Shown: one piece after another, positions 11,231 through 22,561 of the stretch
How the letters are laid out: each line of letters begins with the position of its first letter
How positions within the stretch are numbered: the first letter of the stretch is position 1
Assembly: GCF_042477335.2 (NCBI RefSeq)
Contig: NC_091245.1
Span: forward strand, 223,943,501 to 224,007,500
Length of the DNA: 64,000 bases
From: Ovis canadensis
Lineage: Eukaryota > Chordata > Mammalia > Artiodactyla > Bovidae
Direction: 5' to 3'
The notes under the pieces: generated by a model
What the model was told of the DNA's origin: nothing
Seen by the model: only the letters and a program-made list of their open reading frames with translations
The model's database searches: none
Made by a program: the position numbers and the translations under genes

Positions 11231-12127
11231 ATAATAAAGAGCACCGTGATCAAATGTTTACACTGCAAAGAACAGATGTGAACACAGGATACTTGGCACT
11301 GTGTTTCTTCTAGGCAGCACTGACCTAAGTGTCTCTCTTTTCCTCCTAGATGCAATTAGAAAGGTTTGGAAAGAGAAAGCAGACAGAAGCCATACTGTTA
11401 TTATTTTTTTCCTATAGTTATAGTAATGTAAGTACACACAAAAAATGTCTGTTGTTTTTAAGGGATTCTAAGCTGATAGGTTTCTCACCAATTTAATGAT
11501 AGACTCTTCTCCTACTCATTACTCATTCATCTGCATAAAGACTGTGGTGATCAGGATTTCTAGTTGTTTAATACTGATGGATACACAGCAGAAAAAAAAA
11601 AAAAAGGCTTGATGGAGACCTGAATATACTGATTTTAAAACAGGTCCCTTCTCAAGGCAGGAAAGAGAAAACCCTCAAAGTTAGCTCACAATCTCAACTT
11701 TCTCCCCGATGACAAACATAGAGCATGTATACCAGCATCTAAGTTGGTAATATCTGCATTTTGGCTTGAAATATCCTGTTTATTGAAACCTCTGACCTCA
11801 CTATTTAAAAAACCCACACACTGTTTTCCACTCCAAGTAGTGCCAATAGCATAATCTTCAGGTCTCATCATTTATAATTTTGCTTTACCCTTTTGATCCT
11901 AAACAGGGAACAGTTTGACATAACACAATAACTTTTCCTTTTCCTAAGATTTATAGAATATTAGTCAAGAACGTAATAAATGCATTTAACTTACCAAATC
12001 AGAACTATATGTAATAATCGACCATAGTCTTCTGGCGAATACATTCTATTCTCATTCTGTGCATTCTCTGCTTCCTTTTGCAATAGCAAACAAAATCACC
12101 AAATTGATCAATGTAGCATCCATTCAG
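11231..12127. other. No recognisable feature
   Basis: AT-rich with an A-run at about 11592-11605. No gene or repeat is supported. Confidence 0.5.
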
Positions 12128-12255
12128 GGAGAAGGAAATGGCAACCCACTCCAGTATTCTTGCCTAGAGAATCCCGTGGACAGAGGAGCCTGGTGAGCTG
12201 CTGTCCATAGGGTCACACAGAATTGGACACGACTGAAGCAACTTAGCATGCATGC
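12128..12255 (+). mobile_element. Bov-A SINE monomer (first of a tandem pair)
   Basis: Begins at 'ggagaaggaaatggcaaccc' and ends at 'cacgactgaagcaacttagc', followed by a CATG tetranucleotide run (about 12248-12260). It lacks the tRNA head. Confidence 0.9.
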
Positions 12256-12262
12256 ATGCATT

Positions 12263-12392
12263 GGAGAAGGAAATGGCAAACCACTCCAGTGTTCTTGCTT
12301 GGAGAATCCCAGGGGCAGAAGAGCTCGGTGGGCTGCCGTCTATGGGGTCACACAGAGTCGGACATGACTGAAATGACTTAGCAGCAGTAGCG
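12263..12392 (+). mobile_element. Bov-A SINE monomer (second of a tandem pair)
   Basis: Another headless unit in the same orientation, starting 'ggagaaggaaatggcaaacc' and ending 'gactgaaatgacttagcagc'. The head-to-tail pair matches the known Bov-A2 dimer architecture. Confidence 0.9.
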
Positions 12393-12912
12393 GCATCCAT
12401 TCAATATATAGTGATTCTCTATGACAAAAGAGTAGGATACGAATGACATATTCCAGGACATAAATTATTTTTTCTTTGACTTGTCATACTTTTTTTTCTC
12501 AAATGTTATCATTAAACACTTAGCATGTTAGCCTATATCCTTGTATTCAGACTCATAAACTATTTGTAATAAACTAAAATAATTCATGTAATATTTATCA
12601 AGATGACCTTAACATCCTCCTCAGCTTGACTAAACTTTACAGAGTTTTCTTTTCTTTTTTTTTTTTTCTGACTCTAACTCTTATCACCTTTTACTTAGAG
12701 CTTTACTTTAGAAAATGTGTAACTGCAAATTCTTTCTCAGCTTCTCGAATGGAGATAAATCCCAGTCTCTTGCAAGGTTTATAACCCTGGAATGTCATCC
12801 CCAAGGATCTGGGAGCTATTCCATTAAAATGCAAACATCAAGAAAGATAGGATTTTTATTTTCACAGAGAGAATCCTCCCATTCTCTTTGTGAGGACAGG
12901 GGTCTAACTTCA
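12393..12912. other. No recognisable feature (poly-T run)
   Basis: Contains a T-rich run at about 12648-12668. An open frame begins at 12715 but has no recognisable protein features. Confidence 0.5.
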
Positions 12913-13120
12913 GTAAGTTGTTTAGTCACTAAATCGTCTGACTCTTTTTGACCCTGTGGACTATAGCCTACCAGGTTCCTCTGTCCATGGGATTTCCCTG
13001 GCAAGAATACTGGAGTGGTTGCCATTTCCTTATCTCGGGGATCATTCTGAATCAAAGATGCAGCCAAGATCTCCTGTATTGGCAAATGGATTTTTTACCA
13101 TTGAGCCACCAAGGAAGCCA
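12913..13120 (-). mobile_element. Bov-tA-type SINE, near complete
   Basis: Antisense order: tail near 12920, core 'ggcaagaatactggagtgg' near 13000, tRNA-like head 'gagccaccaaggaagcc' near 13103. It is 50 bp from the 3' end of the large BovB, in the same orientation. Confidence 0.92.
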
Positions 13121-13182
13121 ACTTCACTAAGTGCCGATTAGCAAAAACACGTGGCCTAATCACAACCTCAGCTCAGTTCAGT

Positions 13183-15959
13183 TCAGATGCTCAGTCGTGT
13201 CTGACTCTTTGTGACCCCATGAATCACAGCACTCCAGGCCTCCCTGTCCATCACCAACACTTGGAGTTCACTCAGACTTGTGTCCATCAACTCAGTGATG
13301 CCATCCAGCCATCTCGTCCTCTGTTGTCCCTTTCTCCTCCTGCCCCCAATCCCTCCCTGCATCAGAATCTTTTCAAATGAATCAACTCTTCGCATGAGGT
13401 GGCCAAAGTACTGGAGTTTTAGCTTTAGCATCATTCCCTCCAAAGAAATCTCAGGGCTGATCTCCTTCAGAATGGACTGGTTGGATCTTGCAGTCCAAGG
13501 GCCTCTCAAGAGTCTTCTCCAACACCACAGCTCAAAACCATCAATTCTTCATTGTTCAGCTTTCTTCACAGTCCAACTCTCACCTCCATACATGACCATT
13601 GGAAAAACCATAACCTTGACTAGATGGACCATTGTTTTGGCAAAGTAATGTCTCTGCTTTTCAATATGCTATCTAGGTTGGTCATAACTTTTCTTCCAAG
13701 GAATAAGTCTCTTTTAATTTCATGGCTGCAGTCTCCATCTGCAGTGATTTTGGAGACCAAAAAAATAAAGTGTGACACTCTTTCCACTGTTTTCCCATCT
13801 ATTTCCCATGAAGTGATAGGACCAGATGCCATGATCTTTGTTTTCTGAATGTTGAGCTTTAAGCCAACTTTTTCACTCTCCACTTTCACTTTCATCAAGA
13901 GGCTATTTAGTTCCTCTACACTTTCTGCCATAAGGGTGGTGTCATTTGCATATCTGAAGTTATTGATATTTCTCCCAGCAATCTTGATTCCAGTTTGTGC
14001 TTCTTCCAGCCAAGCGTTTCTCATGATGTGCTCTGCATATAAGTTAAATAAGCAGGGTGACAATATATAGCCTTGACGTACTCCTTTCCCTATTTGAAAC
14101 CAGTCTGTCATTCCAAGTCCAGCTCTAACTGTTGCTTCCTGACCTGCATATAGGTTTCTCAAAAGGCAGGTCAGGTAGTCTGGTATTCCCACCTCTTTCA
14201 GAATTTTCCAGAGTTTATTGTGATCCACACAGTCAAAGGCTTTGGCATAGTCAATAAAGCAGAAATAGATGTTTTTACTGGTACTCTCTTGCTTTTTTCA
14301 TGATCCAGCAGATGTTGGCAATTTGATCTCTGGTTCCTCTGCCTTTTCTAAAGCCAGCTTGAACATCTGGAAGTTCATAGTTTATGTATCGCTGAAGCCT
14401 AGCTTGGAGAATTTTGAGCATTACTTTACTAGCATGTGAGATGAGTGCAATTGTGCAGTAGTTTGAGCATTCTTTGGCCTTGCGTTTCTTTGGGATTGGA
14501 ATGAAAACTGACTTTTTCCAGTCCTGTGGCAACTGCTGAGTTTTCCAAACTTGCTGGCATATTGAGTGCAGCACTTTCACAACATCATCTTTCAGGATTT
14601 GAAATAGCTCAACTGGAATTTCATCACCTCCACTAGCTTTGTTCATAGTGATGCCCACTTGACTTCACATTCCAGGATGTCTGGCTCTAGATGAGTGATC
14701 ACACCATTGTGATTATGTTGGTCATGAAGATCCTTTTTGTACAGTTCTTCTGTTGTTCTTGCCACATCTTCTTAATGTTGTCTGCTTCTGTTAGGTCCAT
14801 ACCATTTCTGTCTTTTATCGAGCCCATCTTTGCATGAAACGTTCCCTCGGTGTCTCTAATTTTCTTGAAGAGATCTCTAGTCTTTCCCATTTTGTTGTTT
14901 TCCTCTGTTTCTTTGCATTGATCAGCCTTTCTTATCTCTTCTTGCTATTCTTTGGACCTCTGCATTCAGATGCTTGTATCTTTCCTTTTCTCCTTTGTTT
15001 TTTGCTTCTCTTCTTTTCACAGCTATTTGTAAGGCCTCCTCAGACAGCCATTATCCTTTTTTGCATTTCTTTTCCATGGGGATGGTCTTGATCTCTGTCT
15101 CCTGTATGATGTCACTAACCTCATTTCATAGTTCATCAGGCACTCTATCTATCAGATCTAGTCCCTTAAATCTATTTCTCACTTCCACTGTATAATCATA
15201 AGGGATTTCATTTAGGTCATACCTGAATGGTCTAGCGGCTTTCCCTACTTTCTTCAATTTCAGTCTGAATTTGGCAATAAGGAGTTCGTGATCTAAGCTA
15301 CAGTCAGCTCGTGGTCTTGTTTCTGTTGACTGTATAGAGCTTCTACATCTTTGGCTGCAAAGAGTATAGTCAATCTGATTTTGGTGTTGACCAAATGGTG
15401 ATGTCCATGTGTAGAGTCTTGTCTTGTGTTGTTGGAAGAGGGTGTTTGCAATGACCAGTGCATTTTCTTGGCAAAATTCTATTAGTCTTTGCCCTGCTTC
15501 ATTTCACATATCAAGGCCAAATTTGTGTATTACTCCGGGTGTTTCTTGACTTCCTACTTTTGCATTCCAGTCCCCTATAATGAAAAGGACATCTTTTTTG
15601 GGTGTTAGTTCTAAAAGGTCTTGTAGGTCTTCATAGAACAGTTTAACTTCAGCTTCTTCAGTGTTACTGGTTGGGGCATAGACTTGGATCACTGTGATAC
15701 TGAATGGTTTGCCTTGGAAACGAACAGAGATCATTCTGTCATTTTTGAGATTGCATGCAAGTACTGCATTTTGGACTCTTTTGTTGACCATCATGGCTAC
15801 TCCATTTCTTCTAAGGGATTCCTGCCCACAGTAGTAGATATAGTAGTCATCTGAGTTAAATTCACCCATTCTAGTCCATTTTAGTTCACCGATTCCTAGA
15901 ATGTCGACGTTCACTCTTGCCATTTCCTGTTTGACCACTTCCAATTTGCCTTGATTCAT
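13183..15959 (-). pseudogene. BovB EN-RT ORF remnant, inactivated
   Basis: Open pieces in different frames cover 15959-15504 (endonuclease), 14890-14699, 14658-14275, 14228-13620 (RT palm) and 13509-13183 (C-terminal tail). The endonuclease motif GDWN is intact at 15575-15564. The SDH motif near 15290 reads LDH. The RT catalytic box that should be YADD reads YAND at 13952-13941: the first aspartate of the metal-binding pair is lost. That substitution alone should abolish polymerisation, and frameshifts and stops are also present. The endonuclease piece begins with a methionine (15959) followed by the NQGKLEVVKQ block. Catalytic roles are known from the family; the loss of function is inferred. 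Confidence 0.9.
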
Positions 15960-16429
15960 GGACCTGACATTCCAGGTTCCTATGCAATATTGCTCTTTAC
16001 AGCATCAGACCTTGCTTCTATCACCAGTCACATCCACCACTGGGTGTTGTTTTTGCTTTGGCTCCATCCCTTCATTCTTTCTGGAGTTATTTCTCCACTG
16101 ATCTCCAGTAGCATATTGGGCACCTACTGACCTGGGGAGTTCCTCTTTCAGTATCCTATCATTTTGCCTTTTCATACTGTTCATGGAGTTCTCAAGGCAA
16201 GAATACTGAAGTGGTTTGCCATTCCCTTCTCCAGTGGATCACATTCTGTCAGACCTCTCCACCATGCCAGCCCATCTTTGGTGGCCCCACAGGGCATGGC
16301 TTAGTTTCATTGAGTTAGACAAGGCTGTGATCCTAGTGTGATTTGATTGACTAGTTTTCTGTGATTATGGTTTCAGTGTGTCTGCCCTTCTTCAACACCT
16401 ACTGTCTTACTTGGGTTTCTCTTACCTTG

Positions 16430-16695
16430 GTCGTGGGGTATCTCTTCATGGCTGCTCCAGCAAAGCGCAGCAGCTGCTCTTTACCTTGGATGAGGTGTAT
16501 CTCCTCACCGCCGCCTCTCCCGATCTTTAACGTGGAATAACTCCTCTAAGCCCTTCAGCGCTTGTGCAGCCACTGCTCCTTGGACGTGGGGTCGCACCTC
16601 ATGGCCACAGCCACTGTCTCGGGCATGGGGCAGCTCCTCCTGGCCTCTGCCCCTCAGGCGTGGGGTCCTCCTGACTTCTGCCTCTGACCTCAAAT
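16430..16695 (-). promoter_or_regulatory. GC-rich BovB 5' region with degenerate repeats (possible internal promoter)
   Basis: The local composition turns GC-rich with several CpGs. A short motif of the form 'cgtgggg(t)' recurs at about 16431, 16529 (decayed), 16582, 16621 (decayed) and 16656, each time near 'ctcctc'. Spacing is roughly 36-54 bp. LINEs commonly carry internal promoters in their 5' regions, so a promoter role is plausible, but it is inference only. No TATA or initiator element is evident. Confidence 0.4.
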
Positions 16696-16772
16696 CACAG
16701 CCTACCTTTGCCCTAATATTCTTCATTACTTTTTCTTTTTCACTAGCTCACCCTAGGGTTAAAAAACTGTGT

Positions 16773-16856
16773 TGTCCTTTGTTTCAGTAGAGCTGAGTTC
16801 AGTCTTTCCTCCCTTGTCCTTTGTTTCAGTAGAGCTGAGTTCAGTCTTCCCTCCCT
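16773..16856. repeat. 42-bp tandem duplication (two units, one mismatch)
   Basis: The unit beginning 'tgtcctttgtttcagtagag' occupies 16773-16814 and again 16815-16856. The copies differ at one base near the end (ctttcc versus cttccc). It lies in the gap between two BovB elements. Confidence 0.95.
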
Positions 16857-16880
16857 ATTACAATAGTCTTACTCTGTATT

Positions 16881-17498
16881 TTCAGTTCAGTTCACTTCAG
16901 TGGCTCAGTCGTGTCCGACTCTTTGCGAACCCATGAATTGCAGCACACCAGGCCTACCCTGTCCATCACCAACTCCTGGAGTTCACTCAGACTCACGTCC
17001 ATCGAGTCTGTGATGCCATCCAGCCATCTCATTCTTGGTCATCCCCTTCTCCTCCTGCCCCCAATCCCTCCCCGCATCAGAGTCTTTTCCAGTGAGTCAA
17101 CTCTTCGCATGAGGTGGCCAAAGTACTGGAGTTTCAGCTTTAGCATCATTCCTTCCAAAGAAATCCCAGGGCTGATCTCCATCAGAATGGACTGGTTGGA
17201 TCTCCTTGAAGTCCAAGGGACTCTCAAGAGTCTTCTCCAACACCACAGTTCAAAAACGTCAATTCTTCGTTGCTCAGCCTTCTTCACAGTCCAACTCTCA
17301 CATCCATACATGACCACAGGAACAACCATAGCCTTGACTAGACGGACCTTAGTCGGCAAAGTAATGTCTCTGCTTTTGAATATGCTATCTAGGTTGGTCA
17401 TAACTTTTCTTCCAAGGAGTAAGCGTCTTTTAATTTCATGGCTGCAATCACCATCTGCAGTGATTTTGGACCCCAAAAAATAAAGTTTGACACTTTGC
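16881..17498 (-). mobile_element. BovB LINE, 5'-truncated 3' fragment
   Basis: About 620 bp from the ttcag-repeat 3' terminus up to the 'gattttgga' block of the C-terminal domain, where it is truncated. The minus frame 17476-17039 stays open for 145 codons through the conserved ESWTVKKAEQRR and [12 protein letters not shown] segments, so this copy is little diverged. It is a direct repeat of the 3' end of the larger BovB 3.7 kb away. Confidence 0.95.
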
Positions 17499-18190
17499 AG
17501 TAGTCTTGAATAAAATCGTCCTTCTTTATTTAACTCTATCGAATGCAGTTCTTTTTGAGAGTATCCATAAATGCTTATATATGTATTAACATGATATAAA
17601 ATAAGTTTTCTATTTTGTGGTGAGAAGCAGTAAGAAATCTAGGCTGTGTCTATGAAATAACTGTCTGATTCTTTATTCAGTGTCTGATTTTATACACAAT
17701 ATTTCATAAGCAACATCTTATTCAATTTCCAAATTTAATTATTATTATATTTAATTATATTTTGATTCAAAATTCTGCATTTATGAGAGCTGATAACACT
17801 ATAAGATAAATAAAACCACTACAAATTGCTTACTTAAGTTTCACTTGGACCATGGAAAATGATTAAAATATAGTCAGGTTAATGAAAATGCAAAAGTTTA
17901 ACCTAAACACCTTTCAGAATATACATCACAAACATTTCATAGTTGGTCTGTTTTCTTTTGTTTAGGATAACTGCCAAATTAAATATAGTTTGGATACTAG
18001 TAAATTTAGTCTTTAGCCAAAGAAACCTAATTTTCTTAGGTTTTCTTAGGTTTATAGAATTTTCTTCATATCGATATTATGAGAAAGAAAAATTAATAGA
18101 TTCATATCCTTTTAAAAAGAAAAGCTAGTCTAGGCTATAGGTAAACCAACCCTTACCATGCCTACACCTACATGATTGACAAGATATGCC
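17499..18190. other. No recognisable feature
   Basis: AT-rich single-copy-looking DNA. No gene or repeat is supported. Confidence 0.5.
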
Positions 18191-18547
18191 TTTTTTTTTT
18201 TACTTTATTTTTTTGGTTGCACTAGGTCTTTATTGCTGCATGTGGGCTTTCTCTAGTTGTGGTTAGTTGGGGCTATTCTTCATTGCAGTGCATGGGTTTC
18301 TCACTACAGTGGCTTCTCTTATTGCGGAGCTCATGCTATAGGTGCCCAGGCTTCAGTGATTTTTTAACTGAATTAATTGGAGACTCAGTAGTTGTGGCAC
18401 GAGGACTCTAGGGCACAGACTCAGCAGTTGTGGTGTGTGGACTCAGTTGCTCTGCAGCATGTGGGGCATTCCTGGACCAGAGATTGAACCTGTGTCCCCT
18501 GCACTGGCAGGCAGATTCTTATTCATAGTAGCACCAGGGAAATCCTG
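18191..18547 (-). mobile_element. CHR-type tRNA-derived SINE (long form)
   Basis: The antisense order is typical of the Cetacea-Hippo-Ruminant family: a T-run and 'ggttgcactaggtctt', 'gtgggctttctctagttg', repeated 'cagtagttgtggc' phrases, and finally the tRNA-like head with 'gattgaacctgtgtcccc' and 'caccaggga'. It is diverged and has a small insertion near 18360-18380. Confidence 0.75.
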
Positions 18548-19649
18548 CCTTTTTTGTTTTATATGGAAATGTTTTGTATCTAAAATCATTACTTAAAAAA
18601 TCAAAGCATAATTTTATATCGCTTTTTTGAAAATACTAAAAGAAAATACTGAAATTTTAAATTATGCTGTATTTAAAGTGTCCTTAAATATTTAGAGCAA
18701 GAGTCTATGTAATATGAATTGCCTTTTCATTTTCTACATATATCTACTGTACCAAAGAATAACTTACTAAATATCTTCAGGCATAAATGGAGAACATAAA
18801 ACCTTATCTTACAAGTATTATCTAAATATTCCCTGCTGGATAAAGGGAGATAGGCTAAGCTTCCAAACATCAAGATTTAAAGAGCTATCATTCATCACAT
18901 ATATGACTGGCATTGAATATTGATCTATGCATTTAGAAAGGCTTTACCACATTTCTCAACAGTATGTGTAATAGGTGTTGACGGTACTTAGTAGAATAGC
19001 TTTTTGACATGAAAATTACTTATGTCCAGTATAATCATTCAGATTCTGACAGTTCAAATGCTTATCCTAACAGAGATGACTTTGCTCTTGCTAGGAAGTG
19101 AAACTGACATGAGGGCTGCTGAAGGAAATAAAATATGCAGCACTCTAATTTGTGTTAAAAACAGTCTTCTCATTTTGCTTAAGAATTTTGAGATCCATAC
19201 AGTGATTCAAAGCTAAAACATTTGAAAATGATATGCTAGTTTTGTTTTAGCCCACACATTTTAAACATTCACTGAGTACTCCAAAGGGTTTATAGTAATA
19301 CAGTGATGTCTTTGTAATGTATTATAAGGTTTTTGAATCAATTTGGAAAAATGCAAATGAATGAAACGTTTTAAATCATTCAGTCTGGCCTAGTATCTAG
19401 AGGTTGGAGTTCAAATATGTCTCCAAATACAGAGTTCTTTTGAGAGTTAGTTGAGTATCTTAATTGCTTAAAATAATCTGTGATTATAAATAAAGGACAA
19501 TTGTATGGTTATTAGAAGATGACAATTATTACTGTAGATTTAATTTTCAGAGAAGATTTCTGTAATTAATGAAGATTTAACCTTTAGAATACTTAATGAG
19601 CATAGTGAAGGAGAAAGTTATTTTAAATGGAAGAAACCTATTTTCAGTA
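18548..19649. other. No confident feature; possible MIR trace
   Basis: AT-rich. Around 19388-19500 a phrase like 'ggttggagttcaaatatg' followed by 'gttagttgagtatcttaatt' faintly resembles MIR. The match is too weak to annotate separately. Confidence 0.4.
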
Positions 19650-19880
19650 CAGGTATACCTCCTTTTATTGCACTTTGTTTTATTGAGCTTCACAGATAGT
19701 GCACCATTTTTCCAATTTGAAAGTCTGTGGCAATCCAGCATCAAACAAGTGTATAGGTGTGGTTTTTCCAACAGCATTTGCTCACTCTGCATTTCTGTAT
19801 CACATTTTGCTAATTCCCACAATATATCAAGCTTTTAAATTACTATTGTATTTGTCATGGTGGTATATGATCAATCTTTG
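19650..19880 (+). mobile_element. Tigger1 DNA transposon, terminal fragment
   Basis: Begins with the Tigger1 terminal inverted repeat 'caggtatacct', preceded by TA at 19648-19649. It continues with 'ttttattgagcttcacagat', 'gtctgtggcaatcc' and 'ccaacagcatttgctcac'. The opposite end is absent. Tigger1 is a pogo-like element that duplicates TA on insertion. Confidence 0.75.
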
Positions 19881-19984
19881 ACCTTACAACTGACACTTGG
19901 TGAAACTTCAGATCCCTAGTGAGAGTTTAGTATTAAAGTATTTTTTAATGAAGTTTTGTATTTTTTTAAATATAAAATACACCA

Positions 19985-20148
19985 TGCAATAAGAACAGAG
20001 AATATATTCTTCTCAATTACACATATAGCATTTTCCAATGTAGACCATATTTCTGGGCCACAGAGCAAAACAATAGAAACAGTTATCATGCAAAGTATGT
20101 TCCATATCATAAAATAAACTAGAAATCAATAACAAAATGGTATCTGGA
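19985..20148 (+). mobile_element. L1 ORF2 fragment (sense, endonuclease-RT linker)
   Basis: Sense-strand L1 phrases 'gaccatatttctgggccaca' and 'aaactagaaatcaataac' correspond to the L1 ORF2 segment just after the endonuclease domain. It stops abruptly at about 20148, where antisense L1 begins. Confidence 0.6.
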
Positions 20149-21480
20149 AAATTTGGCAATTATGAATAAAGCTGCTGTAAATATCCTTGTGTGGGTTTTT
20201 GTGTTTACATAAACCTTCAACGTCATGGGGTAAATAACAAGAATCACTGATGAATTATTTAGTATTATAGAAGTATGTTTAGCTTGTAAGAAACTGCAAA
20301 ACTGTCTTCTGAAGTTGTACAGTTTTGTATCCCCACTAACAATGATTATAATAAACCCCTTGTAGCTCAAACAGTAAAAAAAATCTGCCTGCTATGCAGG
20401 AGACTTGATTTGATTCCTTGGTCAGGAAGATCCTCTGGAAAAGGGAATGGCAATCCACTCCAATGGACAGAGGAGCCCTTCTAGCTACAGTCCGTGGGAT
20501 CACAAAGAGTCAGACACGACTAACTGACTAACACTACTAGTACTAACAATGAATAAAAATTTCTGTTGCCATCCTTGCCAGTGTTTTGCGTTGTCAGTGT
20601 TTCTGATTTTGGCCCTTCTGATAGGTGTGTGGTAGTATCTAACGATCTCTTGAATTAATATTTTGCTGATAATATAATATATGGTTCATCATTTCATATG
20701 CTTGTTTGCCGTCTGTATTTATTCTTTGGTAAGTTGTCTATTAAAGTCTTTGATCCATTTATTAATCAGGCTATTTGCATTCTTACTGATGAGTTTTAAG
20801 GGTCCCTTGTATATTTTAGTAACTTTTATCAGATGTGCTATTTTTTTTTCAAATGTTTTCACTCAATCAGTGGATTATTTCTAATTAGTTTGATTGTCTT
20901 CTGCAGAGCAGATTTTTTAAAAAAATTTTAATGAAGTTATTATTTCTTTCATGGATTGTCTCTGCTGTTACATTTTAAAAAGCATCTATGTGTGCAAGGT
21001 CATCTATGTTGTCTCTAGAGGTTTTAAAGTTGGTTTTGCATTTTTGAATTTAGATCCAAAATACATTTTATCTGGTGAAGATTGTGAGTATCCTGCCTAG
21101 ATTCACTTTTTTTCCGTGTTAATGATCAATTGTTTCAGCCTTTTTTGGTCCCATTATATTGCCTTTGTTCTTTAAAGATAGTTGACTATATTTATAGGAG
21201 TCTGTTTCTGGTCTCTACTCTGTTACATTGATTCTTTCACCAAAACCACACAGTCTTGGTTACTGTAGCTTTGCTGTAAGTTTTGATGTCAACATCAATC
21301 TTCCAACTTTGTTCTCCTTCAATGTTCTGTTGGCTGCTCTAATTCTTTTGCCTCTCTGTATAAACTTTAGAATTAATTTGTTGAGCATAAAATAAGAAAA
21401 TAATTTTCTAGAATTTGATTGTAATTGCATTGGACATATAGATCAAGTGGAAAGAACTGATACTTCGTATCGATGACTAG
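20149..21480 (-). mobile_element. Old L1 (L1M-type) ORF2, antisense, SINE-interrupted
   Basis: The plus strand reads as antisense L1 ORF2: 'aataaagctgctgtaaatat' near 20165, 'aagaaactgcaaaactgt' near 20288, 'gatccatttattaatcagg' near 20752, 'ggttactgtagctttg' near 21258 and 'attgtaattgcattgga' near 21417. It is heavily diverged. A Bov-A SINE interrupts it at about 20353-20543. Confidence 0.75.
20353..20543 (+). mobile_element. Bov-tA-type SINE nested in old L1
   Basis: Head 'ccccttgtagctcaaacag', core 'ggaagatcctctgg', and 3' end 'gtcagacacgactaactgac'. A short deletion falls in the 'cactccaa|tggacag' region. Confidence 0.9.
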
Positions 21481-22005
21481 TCAAATTGATATGTTAAAAT
21501 CCTAGACTTTTCCCAACCTTGGAGCAATTATGTTGAGTCATGCCAGCTGAGTATTTTTCATGAAGCTGACTAAGACCTTAGGAGGGTCTACATTACAACT
21601 AACATTTTCTCTCTGTTTGGATCTACTTATTTGCCCTCATTTCCAAATATATTGATCCATAATATTTTATTTGCTAATTTGTCTCAGATTTCCCTTTTCA
21701 AAGAAAATAGTTTTAAACAGATTTTCAAAACAGTGGGTCAGTTTCTCAGATTCTTGTCTAATAATTTTGGAATTAACTAGAGGAAGACATCTTGGTTTCA
21801 GGCTTCTCTTTCTAGTCTTGACCCTTAAACACTGCACTGACTTAGCAGCTTCCCAATATCTTTACACATTTTTAAAAATAAATTATTCAGCTTTTCCAAA
21901 TAACATTAGCAAGAGAGCCAAAGTGACCTAAACTTTCATTCCCAAAAAGATAATTCTTTTTTCTCAAAGCAATTTAAAATTTAACTATAGTATTATACAT
22001 TTTTC
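21481..22005. other. No recognisable feature
   Basis: AT-rich. An open stretch at 21671-21931 has no recognisable motif. Confidence 0.5.
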
Positions 22006-22214
22006 AGGCTTCCCAGGTGGCACAGTGGTAAAAGAGTCTTCCTGCCAATGCAGGAGACACAAGAGACACAGGTTTAATTCCTGGACTGGGGAGATTCCCC
22101 TCGAGTAGGAAATGGCAACCTACTGCAGTATTCTTTCTTGGGAAATGCCATGGAGACAGAAGCGTGGCAGGCTATAGTCCATGGGATTGTGAAGTGTCAG
22201 ACACAGTTGAGTAT
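22006..22214 (+). mobile_element. Bov-tA-type SINE (left arm of tail-to-tail pair)
   Basis: Complete: 'aggcttcccaggtggcacag' head, a small 'agagacac' duplication near 22060, and 3' end 'gtcagacacagttgagta'. It faces the next SINE 3' end to 3' end. Confidence 0.92.
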
Positions 22215-22218
22215 GAGT

Positions 22219-22421
22219 GCTGTGCTATGATTAGTTGCTCAGTGGTGTCTGATTCTGTGACCCCCATGGACAATAGCCTGCTAGGCTCCTCTGTCCATGG
22301 GGATTCTCCAGGCAAGAATATTGGAGTGGGTTGCCATAACCTCATCCAAGGGATCTTTCCAGCCCAGAGAGAAAACCCAGGTTGCAGGAGGGTTCTTTAC
22401 CATCTGAGCCACCAGGGAAGA
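22219..22421 (-). mobile_element. Bov-tA-type SINE (right arm of tail-to-tail pair)
   Basis: Complete antisense copy ending in the tRNA-like head 'ctgagccaccagggaag' at about 22405-22421. Only about 4 bp separate the two 3' ends, giving an inverted repeat of about 200 bp per arm. Confidence 0.92.
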
Positions 22422-22561
22422 CCACACACATTGCACTCCTATTATACATGTTTAGATTACACAGTGTATGGTCATGCCAGTGTCAGAACTGAGCTGGATA
22501 AAACATAGGTCTGATTAATGTCTTATAGTCTTATGTATGTCCTCAATAATTGTATCCAATG

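Larger units (their letters stand above)
13172..16695 (-). mobile_element. BovB LINE (RTE clade), near full length, with 5' region
   Basis: The most complete BovB here, about 3.5 kb. On the minus strand it runs from a GC-rich 5' region (about 16695 to 16000), through an apurinic endonuclease domain (about 15959-15230) and a reverse transcriptase domain (about 14890-13860), to the C-terminal tail (to about 13183) and the ttcag-repeat 3' terminus. Family knowledge: RTE LINEs encode one EN-RT protein and mobilise tRNA-derived Bov SINEs; BovB is the classic case of horizontal transfer between squamates and ruminants. The reading frame is interrupted repeatedly, so this copy is dead. The extreme 5' boundary is uncertain by about 50 bp. 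Confidence 0.93.

Noticed and set aside
12248..12262. CATG tetranucleotide run as a possible regulatory site
   Set aside because: It is the variable tail between two Bov-A monomers; similar 'catgcatgca' tails follow other SINEs here.
13280..14070. Plus-strand open frames over the BovB (up to 122 codons), Ser/Leu/Phe-rich
   Set aside because: They are antisense readings of the BovB RT and C-terminal coding region and recur over every BovB copy.
19388..19500. MIR element
   Set aside because: A few matching words but no continuous order over 100 bp; left as a possible trace only.
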